Assembly (NCBI RefSeq): GCF_018491765.1
Contig: NZ_JABWCU010000023.1
Span: forward strand, 22,322-86,321
Length of the DNA: 64,000 nucleotides
Source: Novosphingobium profundi
GTDB lineage: Bacteria > Pseudomonadota > Alphaproteobacteria > Sphingomonadales > Sphingomonadaceae
Reading direction: 5' to 3'
Shown: positions 22,878-32,075 of the stretch, piece after piece
Numbering within the stretch: the stretch's first letter is position 1
Layout of the letters: every line of letters begins with the position of its first letter
The notes under the pieces: generated by a model
What the model was told of the DNA's origin: nothing
Databases searched by the model: none
Seen by the model: the letters and a program-made list of their open reading frames with translations, nothing else
Made by a program: the position numbers and the translations under genes

Positions 22878-25399
22878 CACGATACCTCCGGAAACAGGCC
22901 GATGGTCGCATAAGTCACGACGACGCTCAGCACGAAGAAATGCATGAACAGGGTGACATTGCGGATATCGGCATCGTGCCGGGCGGTCATGCGCCCGGCC
23001 AGACCGCGCGCCAGGACATAGGCCTGCATGATCACCGCGAGCCCGGCGTGGGCGACCGTCCAGAGGGTCAGCGTCCAGACTATGGCGGGGTAGGAGTGGG
23101 CCTCGGGGTTCAGACCCGACAGCCACGGCCCGGCGAGACCGGCCGCGCCGCTTCCCAGCGCGGCGAGCATCGCCCCTGTCAGCAGCAGCGCCATGGCCCC
23201 CGTTGCCCCCCGGCTGTTGGCGCTGCGCGCCGCCAGGGTAAGGAGCCAGCTGACCCCGCCTGCGAGCAGCGCGACCATCGGCCAGAACCAGCCCGGTCCG
23301 TCGGCCAGCGCCATGGGGGGGAAGGTCTCGTGGCGGGTCCAGAAGAAGTAGTAGCCGAAGACAAGGCCCGAGAACGCCGTCGCGTCGGCCATCATGGTGA
23401 TGAACATGGCCCACCATCCCGGCGCGCTGCGCCCCGAGATGTAGAGCGGTAGCTCCAGGCCGTGACCGATGGGCTTGAAAGGTTTCTCGGGGATCTCGGC
23501 CGTGCCGGTCCAAAGCCACCAGACCACGCAGGCCAGCGTCAGCACAGAGCCGATCAAGGCGAGACCATAGAGATGGTATGTCGTCAGGATGAACACCGAG
23601 CCAAGCGCGAAGGCCGTCAGCATCGGCACCCAGGCCGGGGTGCCCAGGCGGATCACGGCAAGCGGGCGCGCGTCAATCACGCTGGTGACGATGGTCTCGC
23701 GTCGGCCTTCCTCGGCGTCGGGGAGAAAGTAGCGCCCCTCATCCACCTTACGCATGAAGTCAGGCTGGTCCCAGATCGGGTAGCGGCTTTCGATAAGGGG
23801 GATGGAGCGGATGCCCCAGTGCTCGTCCTGTGGGTGGGCGAGCCATTCCAACGTACCCGCGTTCCAGGGGTTGCGGTTGGCGAGCGGGCGGCGCGGGCTC
23901 AGGCACATGTCGAGGCAGATCACCGCGACACCCGCAGCGAACAGGAACGCCCCGGCCGTCGAGGCCATGTTGAGATCGCCCAGGCCCAGTTCTTCGGGGT
24001 AGGTAAAGACGCGGCGCGGCATCCCCATGAGGCCGGAGAGGTGCATCGGGAAGAAGCACAGGTTCACGCCCGCGAACAGGATCCAGAAAGCCAGGCGCCC
24101 CAGCCTGTCGGAGAGTTTCTTGCCGGTGATCAGGGGCCAGTAATAGTAGAGCCCGGCAAACAGCGGCAGCAGCGTCCCCCCGATCAACACGTAGTGCAGG
24201 TGGGCGACGACGAAATAGGTGTCGTGCGCCTGCCAGTCGAAGGGGGCCACGGCGACCATCACCCCGGTCAGTCCACCGATGACGAAGACGCCCAGGCTTC
24301 CCGTGGCGTAGAGGAGGGGCGTCGACCAGTTGACCCGGCCCGCCCACAAGGTGGCGATGAACACGAAGATCTGGACCGCAGTGGGAATGGTGACCGCTTC
24401 GGACGCGGCCGAGAAGAAACCGAGGCTGATCTTGGGCAGGCCCGTCGTGAACATGTGGTGGACCCACAGCCCGAACGAGAGGAACGCCGTGCCCACCGCC
24501 GCGAGTACGATCCAGGGGTAGCCCAGCAGGTGCCGCCGCGCAAAGGTGGGTACGAGCATCGCAAACAGCGCGATCGAGGGGAGGAAGACGATATAGACTT
24601 CCGGGTGGCCGAAGATCCAGAACAGGTGCTGCCACAAGAGCGGATCGCCCCCGCGCGTTGCATCGAAAAAGGGCCAGTTGAGCAGGCGCTCCATCTCGAA
24701 CAGGACATCGCCCGCAATGAGCGGCGGGAAGGCGAACAGGATCATCACCGCCACCACGAGGATGTACCAGGCGTAGAGCGGCATGAGATTGAGGCGCATG
24801 CCCGGCGGGCGGCATTTGAGAACGCCGACGATCAGCTCCACGGCCGCCGCGATTGAGGAGACCTCGATGAAGGAGAGGCCCAGCATCCAGATATCCGCGC
24901 CGATCCCGGAGAGGTCGGTGCGGGTGGTAAGCGGGGGGTACATGAACCAGCCCCCGTCGGGCGCGGCGTTGAACAGGATCGAGCCACCCACGAAGACCCC
25001 GCCCAGGAGGAACGACCAGTAGCCAAAGGCGGAGAGGCGCGGGAAAGGCAGGTCCCGCGCGCCCAGGAGTTGGGGCAGGAGAATGATCGAGACCGCCTCG
25101 AACATCGGCACGGCGAAGAGAAACATCATCATCGAGCCGTGCAGCGTGAAAAGCTGGTTGAAGGTGGCCGGGCCGATCAGGTCGTTCTCGGGCACGGCCA
25201 GCTGTGCGCGCATGAGGAGGCCTAGCACCCCGGCAAAAAGCATGAAGACGAAGCCGGTCAGCACATACCACGCGCCCACAGCATCGTTGTTGCAGTCCGT
25301 CCACTTGAGGAAGATGCCCTTGGGCGCGGCCCAGACGGCACGAAGGCGCTCCTCCTGGGCACAGCGCAGGGCCGGATCGTCCTGGTCGTGGAGGCTCAT
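22877..25399 (-). CDS. ctaD: Cytochrome c oxidase fused subunits I and III (caa3 type)
   Basis: 840 aa. Residues 1-560 are subunit I: heme ligand region HGSMMMFLF, the CuB/tyrosine crosslink motif FGHPEVYI, WVHHMF and the double-histidine heme-ligand stretch VAHLHYVLIGG. Residues from about 640 on form a subunit III-like module (YISGRSAPGWWAMFITMMAD and FGYYFFWTRHETFPP). Such I-III fusions occur in caa3-type oxidases. It reduces oxygen to water with electrons from cytochrome c and pumps protons. The start overlaps subunit II by four bases. Confidence 0.95.
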   Translation of the reverse strand: MSLHDQDDPALRCAQEERLRAVWAAPKGIFLKWTDCNNDAVGAWYVLTGFVFMLFAGVLGLLMRAQLAVPENDLIGPATFNQLFTLHGSMMMFLFAVPMFEAVSIILLPQLLGARDLPFPRLSAFGYWSFLLGGVFVGGSILFNAAPDGGWFMYPPLTTRTDLSGIGADIWMLGLSFIEVSSIAAAVELIVGVLKCRPPGMRLNLMPLYAWYILVVAVMILFAFPPLIAGDVLFEMERLLNWPFFDATRGGDPLLWQHLFWIFGHPEVYIVFLPSIALFAMLVPTFARRHLLGYPWIVLAAVGTAFLSFGLWVHHMFTTGLPKISLGFFSAASEAVTIPTAVQIFVFIATLWAGRVNWSTPLLYATGSLGVFVIGGLTGVMVAVAPFDWQAHDTYFVVAHLHYVLIGGTLLPLFAGLYYYWPLITGKKLSDRLGRLAFWILFAGVNLCFFPMHLSGLMGMPRRVFTYPEELGLGDLNMASTAGAFLFAAGVAVICLDMCLSPRRPLANRNPWNAGTLEWLAHPQDEHWGIRSIPLIESRYPIWDQPDFMRKVDEGRYFLPDAEEGRRETIVTSVIDARPLAVIRLGTPAWVPMLTAFALGSVFILTTYHLYGLALIGSVLTLACVVWWLWTGTAEIPEKPFKPIGHGLELPLYISGRSAPGWWAMFITMMADATAFSGLVFGYYFFWTRHETFPPMALADGPGWFWPMVALLAGGVSWLLTLAARSANSRGATGAMALLLTGAMLAALGSGAAGLAGPWLSGLNPEAHSYPAIVWTLTLWTVAHAGLAVIMQAYVLARGLAGRMTARHDADIRNVTLFMHFFVLSVVVTYATIGLFPEVS

Positions 25400-26361
25400 T
25401 CGCGGCCTTTCAGGTAGCGGGCGATGGCCAAGGCCTCTTCGCGCGAGAGATCGGTGTAGGTCGGCATCCGCGCGCCAGGCTTGAGGTCCTGCGGCGCACG
25501 GATGAAGGCCGCAGTGTTGGTCAGCGTCGGCTCCAGCGTGCCCGCGCCAAGACTCCTGCGGTGGGCATAGCGGGTAAGATCAGGACCGATCTGGCCTGTA
25601 TGTTCGGTCCCCCGGATGGCGTGGCAGGCGCCGCAGCCCTCGCGCGCAAAGAGGCGTGCTCCTCGGCTGTCCTTGGGGGGAGCGGCTGTGCCCGTCCGTT
25701 GCTCGGCCAGCCAGGAGTCGAAGGCGACAGGCTCCATTGCGACGACCTCGAAAGCCATGAGTGCATGGGCAAGCCCGCACAGTTCCGCGCAGACCCCGCG
25801 GTATCGGCCTGGCTTGGTGGCCTTGACGACAAGGCGGTTCTCGCGCCCGGGGATCATGTCCATCTTGCCCGCAAGACCCGGTATCCAGAAGCTGTGCACG
25901 ACATCGTGTGCGGCCAGCGTGAAAACCACGGTGCGCCCGGTCGGGATGCGGATCTCGTTGGCATCGACAAGGCGTCCTTGCGTGTCTTGCGGATTGTAGA
26001 TGACGCGCCACCAGAACTGTTCGCCCTCGACCCGGATCTCCAGATCGCCCGGCGCACTGTCCATCGGCCGCATGGCGGGGAGAGCGTAAAGGAGGAGACC
26101 TGCCAGCAGCACGGTCGGCACGATCGCGCCCATCCAAAGTACCAGCTTCATGCCGCCTTTGTGGCTGAGGCTGCCTTCGGGTGCCCGTACCGCCCGAAAA
26201 TAGAGCGCAAAAGTGATCGCGGCGAGGCCGAGCGCCGCCAAGGCCATGACCAGCGTGAGCGTGCGTGTCTCCCCGGCCTCCACACCGAAAGGGGCCAGTG
26301 CAGACTGGTGGGTATTGCAGGCCGCGGCCAGCAGGCAGGCCAGCAGGATCGCGTAGCGCAC
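25396..26361 (-). CDS. ctaC: Cytochrome c oxidase subunit II with fused cytochrome c
   Basis: About 321 aa from the GTG at 26361, which places a lipoprotein-type signal (LLACLLAAAC) at the N terminus; a longer frame to 26442 adds an unlikely cysteine-rich leader. Two transmembrane helices precede a CuA domain with HDVVHSFWIPGL and CAELCGLAHALM (the CuA cysteines, histidines and methionine), then a cytochrome c domain with CGACH and a methionine ligand (ARMPTYTDL). This is the defining architecture of caa3 oxidases. First gene of the operon, divergent from the DedA gene; the promoter should lie in 26362-26519. Confidence 0.93.
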   Translation of the reverse strand: MRYAILLACLLAAACNTHQSALAPFGVEAGETRTLTLVMALAALGLAAITFALYFRAVRAPEGSLSHKGGMKLVLWMGAIVPTVLLAGLLLYALPAMRPMDSAPGDLEIRVEGEQFWWRVIYNPQDTQGRLVDANEIRIPTGRTVVFTLAAHDVVHSFWIPGLAGKMDMIPGRENRLVVKATKPGRYRGVCAELCGLAHALMAFEVVAMEPVAFDSWLAEQRTGTAAPPKDSRGARLFAREGCGACHAIRGTEHTGQIGPDLTRYAHRRSLGAGTLEPTLTNTAAFIRAPQDLKPGARMPTYTDLSREEALAIARYLKGRE

Positions 26362-26519
26362 AGAAAGCCCCTTGCTATGAACTGGGCGCAACGTTCCGCA
26401 CGCGCATTTGTTCGACCTTCCCGCGCCGCAAAAGCATTTCAAAGTATGTCTGGGCCATGACCAGGCAACCCCGCTGCGCGTTCGGCCATTCTCATCGCTC
26501 GCAGGAAGAGGATGTGCAG

Positions 26520-27113
26520 ATGGCTGATTGGATACGCGATTTTGTGGCGGAAGGAGGCTATCCTGCCATCGCGCTCCTTATGTTCCTGGAGAACGTCTTC
26601 CCGCCCATTCCTTCCGAGATCATTATGCCGCTGGCGGGAGCGGAGGCGGCGAACGGAAAGCTTGCCATCATCGGCGTGGTCGTGGCGGGCAGCATCGGAT
26701 CCCTGGCCGGTGCGCTGCTGTGGTACGCCTTGGCCCGCTGGCTGGGTGGGAAGCGGCTGAAGGCCTGGTCTGCAAAACATGGGCGATGGACGACGCTGTC
26801 GGTCCAGGACATCGAATGGGCCGAGCGCCTCTTTCGTAAGTTCGGCACGCCGCTGGTCTTTGGCGGGCGCCTTGTGCCCACAGTTCGTACGCTCGTTGCC
26901 ATTCCTGCGGGGATCTTCGCCATGCCGCTTGTGCGCTTCGTGCCTCTGACGCTGGCGGGCACGCTCTTCTGGGAGGGCGGGCTTGCCTATGCGGGTTATG
27001 CGCTTGGCGAGGAGTACCGCAAGGTGCAGGATTATCTCAACCCCGCAACCACCGCGATCCTCCTCGGCCTGCTGGGCTATTACATCTACCGCCTTGTCAC
27101 CTTCAAACACTGA
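26520..27113 (+). CDS. DedA family membrane protein
   Basis: 197 aa polytopic protein with the DedA/SNARE-associated signature: LENVFPPIPSEIIMPLAGAEA near the N terminus and FGGRLVPTVRTLVAIPAGIFAM in the middle, with re-entrant-type hydrophobic segments. DedA proteins act as lipid (undecaprenyl phosphate or phospholipid) scramblases or transporters and affect membrane homeostasis. The ATG has an AGGAAGAGGA stretch upstream. It diverges from the oxidase operon. Confidence 0.9.
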   Translation: MADWIRDFVAEGGYPAIALLMFLENVFPPIPSEIIMPLAGAEAANGKLAIIGVVVAGSIGSLAGALLWYALARWLGGKRLKAWSAKHGRWTTLSVQDIEWAERLFRKFGTPLVFGGRLVPTVRTLVAIPAGIFAMPLVRFVPLTLAGTLFWEGGLAYAGYALGEEYRKVQDYLNPATTAILLGLLGYYIYRLVTFKH

Positions 27114-27147
27114 AAGTGCGCGGTTGTCCTGTTGTGGTCGGTCTCAC

Positions 27148-27330
27148 CTAGCGTACGGGCATCAGACGCCGCTTCTCGGTCACGTCGATCTGGACCAGGC
27201 GGCCTTCGTGAACGGTCAGCGAGACGCTGCCGAACTTTAGCCCGCTCAGAGCTTCGCGCACGCTCGCCAGGCTGGCTTCAAGCGCGTGGTCACCCGTCCC
27301 GGCGGCATTGGTATGCGACGGAGCCGTCAT
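27148..27330 (-). CDS. yezD: YezD family protein (DUF2292), 60 aa
   Basis: Small protein with the YezD pattern LKFGSVSLTVHEGRLVQIDVTEKRRL. Genes of this family are commonly linked to sulfate or sulfur-assimilation genes; the role is unknown. Its ATG overlaps the stop of a decayed cysA remnant by four bases (ATGA), so it was the downstream partner of a sulfate-transport operon whose upstream part has been lost. Whether it is still transcribed is unclear. Confidence 0.8.
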   Translation of the reverse strand: MTAPSHTNAAGTGDHALEASLASVREALSGLKFGSVSLTVHEGRLVQIDVTEKRRLMPVR

Positions 27331-27584
27331 GACGCGCCCCCGTCCAGTCCGTGAATGATGTGAAAGCGGCGCGGGCGTATATGGACCGTGTCGCCCGACG
27401 TATCGACCTCGATGTTGTGCGGTCGCACGAGGTGCCCACCAGGCAGACGCGTGCTTTCGCCCACGAAGCAGGTGACGAAGGGGCTGGCGGGCGCCATTTA
27501 GATCTCCTCTGGTGAGCCGACCTGCTTGATCCATCCGCCCTCCATCACCACCACACGATCCGCCAGTTCGAGTGCCTCTTCCTG
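27327..27584 (-). pseudogene. cysA: cysA remnant: C-terminal part of a sulfate ABC-transporter ATPase
   Basis: Reading the minus strand from 27584 gives QEEALELADRVVVMEGG and VGSPEEI, the end of a CysA nucleotide-binding domain just after the switch histidine. Then comes an in-frame TAA (27500-27498) where relatives have a tyrosine codon, and then MAPASPFVTCFVGESTRLPG with a TOBE-like VRPHNIEV ending at TGA 27327. So this is the last 85 or so codons of cysA, truncated upstream and carrying a nonsense mutation. The 57-codon piece after TAA could in principle be translated from its ATG. Confidence 0.8.
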
Positions 27585-28369
27585 GGGGAGACACGAGAGG
27601 TGGTCTGGAGAATCTGCACACGGAGATAATTGGATTTCTTGCGCCAGGAGTGCATTGAGATCGGCCGCTGCTACATGTCGCTAGCCTAACGAAGAAGATG
27701 GCGATCAAAGCGATCTATCGCCGCCCCAGCACCTCCAAGCCAGCGCCAGGACGCAATATCTAGCCCTATCTCCTGCCCAACTTCCAATCGTGAGGCCCAA
27801 TCAGTTTGGGCGAATTCCCGTGGCTGGGGGTCACGTCACTGGGCTCCTACAATGCCTGCAGACCCCATTCGAGCCTCGGCGGGCGTACGCCCATCCAAGA
27901 CACTTGACTGCGGCCTTCCCGCGCCGGGAAGCGGTCATTCAGATTTCGACGGAGTCTGGGACGTTGTCACCGCTTCCAGTTTTCCCATCAAACGACGACT
28001 CTCAGCGTGACCCGTCAGAAAAGCAGACAGCCCGGATCTGAGAAGCAAAAACTGCCTGATGAGAGTCTGAAATGGTGAAGGGTTTCGGGCGCTTGCGTAC
28101 GAAAGCCTCCCATGCAGGAACCCGCGGGCCCGATAGGCCGGGCTATGGGGATTTGCGCTTTGGTGTGGTCTGGCGGGGTGCAGTGCGCGCTTTGATGGAG
28201 GCACGACAGCAGCGCAGTAGCGGGTGTCTGGATGCGCTGAAGGTGCGTTGACCGCGCTGTCGAGGTTGATGCCAGGAGCAGACGCTGGCGCGTCGCGCAT
28301 TGGGAGCAAGTCGGCCCTCTGACCACCGCGCGCTCTGCGGGGCCATGGTGACAGGCGGATCATGCCGGG
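27585..28369. other. Non-coding stretch between cysA remnant and IS91-type element
   Basis: No gene is supported in these 785 bases; open frames are short or lack a ribosome site and known motifs. The right part (about 28140-28369) is probably the terminal non-coding part of the IS91-type element, including its replication end, but the boundary cannot be set by eye. Confidence 0.4.
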
Positions 28370-29563
28370 TCATGCGGCGCGCTCCCGGATTGGCGGGCTG
28401 GGCCTGGGCGGCGCGCGGGGTTGGCTCCAGCGCGGAAAGGCTTCGATGACGATCATGCGCCCGCCGCAGCACGGGCATGGCGCACAGATGTCGGGCTCGG
28501 CTTCGGGCTCTGGCACCTGCGTCTCCGGGGTGACCGCAAGCAGGCGGCGGGCGAGCGCGAGATTGTCGTGGCGTGCGGCGCTGGCGAGCAGGCCGTAATG
28601 GCGGATGCGATGGAACCCGCGCGGCAGGACGTGGAGCAGGAAGCGGCGGATGAACTCGTACGCGGTCAGCGTCATGACCCGCTGGCGTTCGGGGCCATCG
28701 CGGCGGTAATCCTTGTAGCGCAAGGTCACGCCGTTCGCGTCGAAGGCGACGAGGCGCCGGTTCGAGATGGCGACGCGATGGGTATAGTGCGACAGGTAAG
28801 CGAGCACCGCCTGCGGCCCGGCAAAGGGCGGCTTGGCATAGACCACCCAGCGTTTCTTGCGCGCCGGGGCAAGGTGACGCTGGAAGGCCCGCCGCTCTGT
28901 CAGACCGGTCAGGGAGCCGAGGAAGGCGAGCTTGCCGGCATCGTGCAGCGCGTTCAGCCGGGTGAGGAACAGCCGCCGGAACAGCGCACCCAGGACGCGC
29001 ACAGGCAGGAGAAAGGCCGGACGCGAGGAGATCCAGCGACTTGCATCGGGGGCGATGCCACCGCCCGGCACGATCATGTGGACATGCGGATGGTGGGTCA
29101 TTGCCGATCCCCAGGTGTGGAGGACGGCGGTGATCCCGATCCGGGCGCCCAGATGGCGGGGATCGGCGGCGATGGTCAGCATCGTCTGCGCGGCCGCCTT
29201 GAACAACAGGTCGTAGACCAGCGCCTTGTTCTGCCACGCGATGTCGGCAACCTCGGCGGGCAGCGTGAAGACGACGTGGAAGTAGCCGACGGGAAGCAGG
29301 TCGGCCTCCCGTTCGGCCAGCCAGGTGCGCGCGGCGGCGCCCTGGCATTTTGGGCAATGCCGGTTGCGGCAGGAGTTATAGGCGACCCGCCAATGCCCGC
29401 AGTCCTGACAGGCCTCGACGTGCCCGCCCAGGGCTGCGGTCCGGCAGGCCTCGATCGCGGACATCACCTTGAGCTGGGCGAGACTCAGATGCCCGGCATG
29501 GGCCGCCCGGTAGGCCGGCCCGGCCGAGCGGAAGATGTCTGCGACCTCGAGGTCGGAGCGCAC
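28370..29563 (-). CDS. tnpA: IS91-family rolling-circle transposase
   Basis: 397 aa with an N-terminal zinc-finger-like region (CQDCGHWRVAYNSCRNRHCPKCQ), the HUH-type motif THHPHVHMIVPGGG and the tyrosine-containing YLSHYTHRVAISNRRL, typical of IS91/ISCR transposases that move by single-strand, rolling-circle transfer. A further zinc-knuckle APCPCCGGRM lies at the C terminus. Start is GTG at 29563, just after the recombinase stop. Confidence 0.93.
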   Translation of the reverse strand: MRSDLEVADIFRSAGPAYRAAHAGHLSLAQLKVMSAIEACRTAALGGHVEACQDCGHWRVAYNSCRNRHCPKCQGAAARTWLAEREADLLPVGYFHVVFTLPAEVADIAWQNKALVYDLLFKAAAQTMLTIAADPRHLGARIGITAVLHTWGSAMTHHPHVHMIVPGGGIAPDASRWISSRPAFLLPVRVLGALFRRLFLTRLNALHDAGKLAFLGSLTGLTERRAFQRHLAPARKKRWVVYAKPPFAGPQAVLAYLSHYTHRVAISNRRLVAFDANGVTLRYKDYRRDGPERQRVMTLTAYEFIRRFLLHVLPRGFHRIRHYGLLASAARHDNLALARRLLAVTPETQVPEPEAEPDICAPCPCCGGRMIVIEAFPRWSQPRAPPRPSPPIRERAA

Positions 29564-29567
29564 CGGC

Positions 29568-30488
29568 TCATCCGGCGTCGTCTGGTCCTGTGGCCGCCTT
29601 GCCCTCCATCAGCGCCATCAACTGGTCGAGAGGGCTCGACACGGCGTGGATCGTGCGGGTGGAGACCTTGGTGTAGAGCGCGGTGGTCTCCAGCTTGCTG
29701 TGGCCCAGCAGGACCTGGATCACGCGGATATCGACATCCTGCTCGAGCAGGTGCGTGGCGAAGGAATGGCGCAGGGTGTGCGGGCTGACGCGCTTGCGGA
29801 TACCGGCCACCTCGGCCGCCTCCTGAACCGCGCGGTGCAACTGCCGGGTCGAGATCGGATCGGTGACGTTCTGGCCGGGGAACAGCCAGCCATGCGCAAT
29901 CAGCACCCCGCGCTTCCTGCCCTCACGCCACCACATCCGCAGCAGTTCGAGCAACTGGGGCGAGAGCATGGCATTGCGATCCTTGCCGCCCTTGCCTTGT
30001 TCGACGCGGATCAACATGCGTGTGCTGTCGATATCGTCGACCTTGAGGTGGGCGACTTCCGACACGCGCAGGCCCGCGCCATAGGCCACGCCCAGCGCCG
30101 CCTTGTACTTCATCCCCGGCGCCGACTGGAGCAACCGCGCGGCCTCCTCGACGCTCAGCACTTCGGGCAGCCGGGGCACGACGCGGGTGACGACCAGGGC
30201 TCGTGCCAGATCGCGGCGCCTGAGCGTGACGTTGAACAGGAAGCGCAGCGCCGACACAGCGGAGTTGATGGTCGTCGGCCTGACCCCGCTCTCGTGCTGC
30301 ATGAGTTGGAAGCGGCGCAGATCCTCTTCCGTTGCCGTATCAGGAGGGCGCCCGAGGAAGGCCGCCAGGCGCTTCACATGGCGCACGTAGTCCTTCTGGG
30401 TATGTGGACCGAGCCCCCGCATCATCATGTCGTGCTGCATCCGCTGGCGCAGCGGGCTGATCGGGCCGGTAGTGATCGAGACAGTCAT
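29568..30488 (-). CDS. Tyrosine recombinase of the IS91-type element
   Basis: 306 aa integrase-like protein: N-terminal SAM-like core-binding domain (MMMRGLGPHTQKDYVRHV) and C-terminal catalytic domain with GAGLRVSEVAHLK (first R), HTLRHSFATHLLE (H-x-x-R) and LGHSKLETTALYTKV (catalytic Y). It probably assists or processes the associated IS91-like transposition. Confidence 0.93.
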   Translation of the reverse strand: MTVSITTGPISPLRQRMQHDMMMRGLGPHTQKDYVRHVKRLAAFLGRPPDTATEEDLRRFQLMQHESGVRPTTINSAVSALRFLFNVTLRRRDLARALVVTRVVPRLPEVLSVEEAARLLQSAPGMKYKAALGVAYGAGLRVSEVAHLKVDDIDSTRMLIRVEQGKGGKDRNAMLSPQLLELLRMWWREGRKRGVLIAHGWLFPGQNVTDPISTRQLHRAVQEAAEVAGIRKRVSPHTLRHSFATHLLEQDVDIRVIQVLLGHSKLETTALYTKVSTRTIHAVSSPLDQLMALMEGKAATGPDDAG

Positions 30489-30897
30489 GGCAAGTTCCTC
30501 TCCGTTAAAGGAACTGCCAGCCTCGCCCCGCTAAAGGCCTACATATACCACGCTACATCCCCCCACGCGCCCCTCCCGCGCGAGCGGGTTCGTGCATGGG
30601 TCGGTCGCAGAAGGGGCCTCTATGCACTGGCGGCGGGAGTGGCCGCCAGGCGCCCTTTGCGGCGATGGGGCAGAGATCTGCCACCACCAACAATCAGACA
30701 TTCAAATTATGACTGCGACCTCGGACCTAGTGGTCAGATCGCAACGGATGAGTCCCTTTTGAAGGCCAGGAAATGGCCGATTTCTAGCAATTCGGGCGGA
30801 ACCATCCGATTGAATCTAACCACTAGCCAACTGTCGGGATCTCCGTAGCGAGTGATGAATTTTCTCCTATGATGGCGATAAACGTGGCCGAGCCACC
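30489..30897. other. Non-coding stretch right of the recombinase gene
   Basis: I see no gene. The first 60 bases contain the hairpin GTTCCT..CCGTTAAAGGAAC (30492-30512), possibly part of the element terminus; the rest has no recognisable feature. Confidence 0.35.
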
Positions 30898-32075
30898 CTA
30901 TCGCCTAGCGATGCCGCTACTGCGCCATGTCATCCTGAAATGGCTTATCGGGTTTGCGTCATTGACCCTTCGCCTGGCCTCTTCGTCTAGCGGCAAATCA
31001 GCCAGCATCAGCAAGTAGGCAAGGCATTCGGTCCCAAGGACCGCCAGTTCAAATTCCGTCTCTTCCTGTTCCGACTTCACGATGACGCGACCGTGCGCAG
31101 CTTTGCCCCGGAAGTCTCGGGCGAACATGCAAGCCGTCACCAGTGGCCCCGCCTCGAATGTAAGCGGGTCTAACACTGTCATTCCCCGCGCGACTAGGCG
31201 CTCTAAGCGCTGTCGGTTCGTTTCGCTCTTGAGGCTTCTCAGGCTTCCCTTAATCCGGCCTTCTAGTCCCTTGTGTCCGAACTCCTCGGCCCTAGCTGCT
31301 GCCACGCGCACGATCTCTGCAAAGTGCTCATCCAGCATGTTGCCCGCCGCCGCGTTGCCCGGGATGCATTCGACCCAGCGAGTTGCAGCCAACAGCCTTG
31401 CACCTGACATTTCCCTAGCCAATTTGAAACTGGCGACCATGAGCGCGCTTGCTTCGCGCCAATCCTCACCCCGAGAGAGCCACTGTTTCAAACAGGCTTT
31501 GAACAGTTCCATGTCAGGGTCTTCGCGGAGGTAGGCAAAGGACTTGGCGAAGAACTGGTATTCCAGCTTCGTGGCAGGCTCGTGTTTGAAAGTGTGAACG
31601 GAGTAATGATACGGAAAATCGCCGAATTCCTGCAGCTTATTTTTCAGCTCCGTCAACGTGGATCGGTATATCTTGATATCGTCCGCAATCAATTCACGGC
31701 TCTGCGATGCAGATAGGAACTCCACGATTGAAGAAATGAGGTACTTTGTATCCCACAGGGTCCGGCCCGCTGCAAACTCGATTGCAAAGCGCGGCCTTAG
31801 CTCCGGTGCGCGATTGAAAATCCTGTTGCTCGACATTGCGTAATAGACCGAGATCGTTGCGTCTCCGATTTGGAGTGACAGCACTTCGGTTGATGGCTTC
31901 TCATCAGACACCGCGCGCAAGAGGGTTTCAAAGCGCGGGTTGTTATGAAGCTGGTCGTCGGTGCCTTCGACGCTAAACGTGCAGCATTTCAACCGATCAT
32001 CTTCATGCCACGTTTCAGGCCCGACAATCGCGGTATTGCCTCTTAGGTACTCGTGATAGACGATACTACCTGCAC
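30898..32075 (-). pseudogene. HEPN-domain (ApeA-like) defence gene, 5' end removed by an IS
   Basis: The remaining 390 or so residues look like an ApeA-type abortive-infection protein: an N-terminal beta-rich region with a segment LISSIVEFLSASQSRELIADDI typical of the ApeA N-terminal domain, and a C-terminal helical part with RGKAAHG, which matches the HEPN R-x4-H ribonuclease motif. The open frame begins with four residues (MQQS) encoded by the end of the IS5-family element at 32076, so the native start and N terminus are gone. The catalytic domain is intact. Family assignment is from pattern only; a chance IS-provided start could still allow expression. Confidence 0.55.

Larger units (their letters stand above)
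28370..30488 (-). mobile_element. IS91-type element with tyrosine recombinase (coding extent)
   Basis: A tyrosine recombinase gene is followed four bases later by an IS91-family rolling-circle transposase, both on the minus strand, a pairing seen in a subgroup of IS91-like elements. IS91 elements lack inverted repeats and target duplications, so only the coding extent is given; the true ends lie outside these coordinates. Confidence 0.75.

Noticed and set aside
22500..22911. N-terminal extension of ctaG (334-aa frame)
   Set aside because: The extra 138 residues overlap the small membrane protein gene in another frame and lack hydrophobic pattern; the ATGA overlap at 22497 gives the natural start.
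23462..24856. 464-aa open frame on the plus strand
   Set aside because: It lies opposite the oxidase I/III gene, has highly biased composition (G, R, D, E, H) and no known motif: an antisense shadow.
27935..28363. 142-aa open frame left of the IS91-type transposase
   Set aside because: Low-quality composition, no ribosome site and no family; the stretch is probably the non-coding end of the element.
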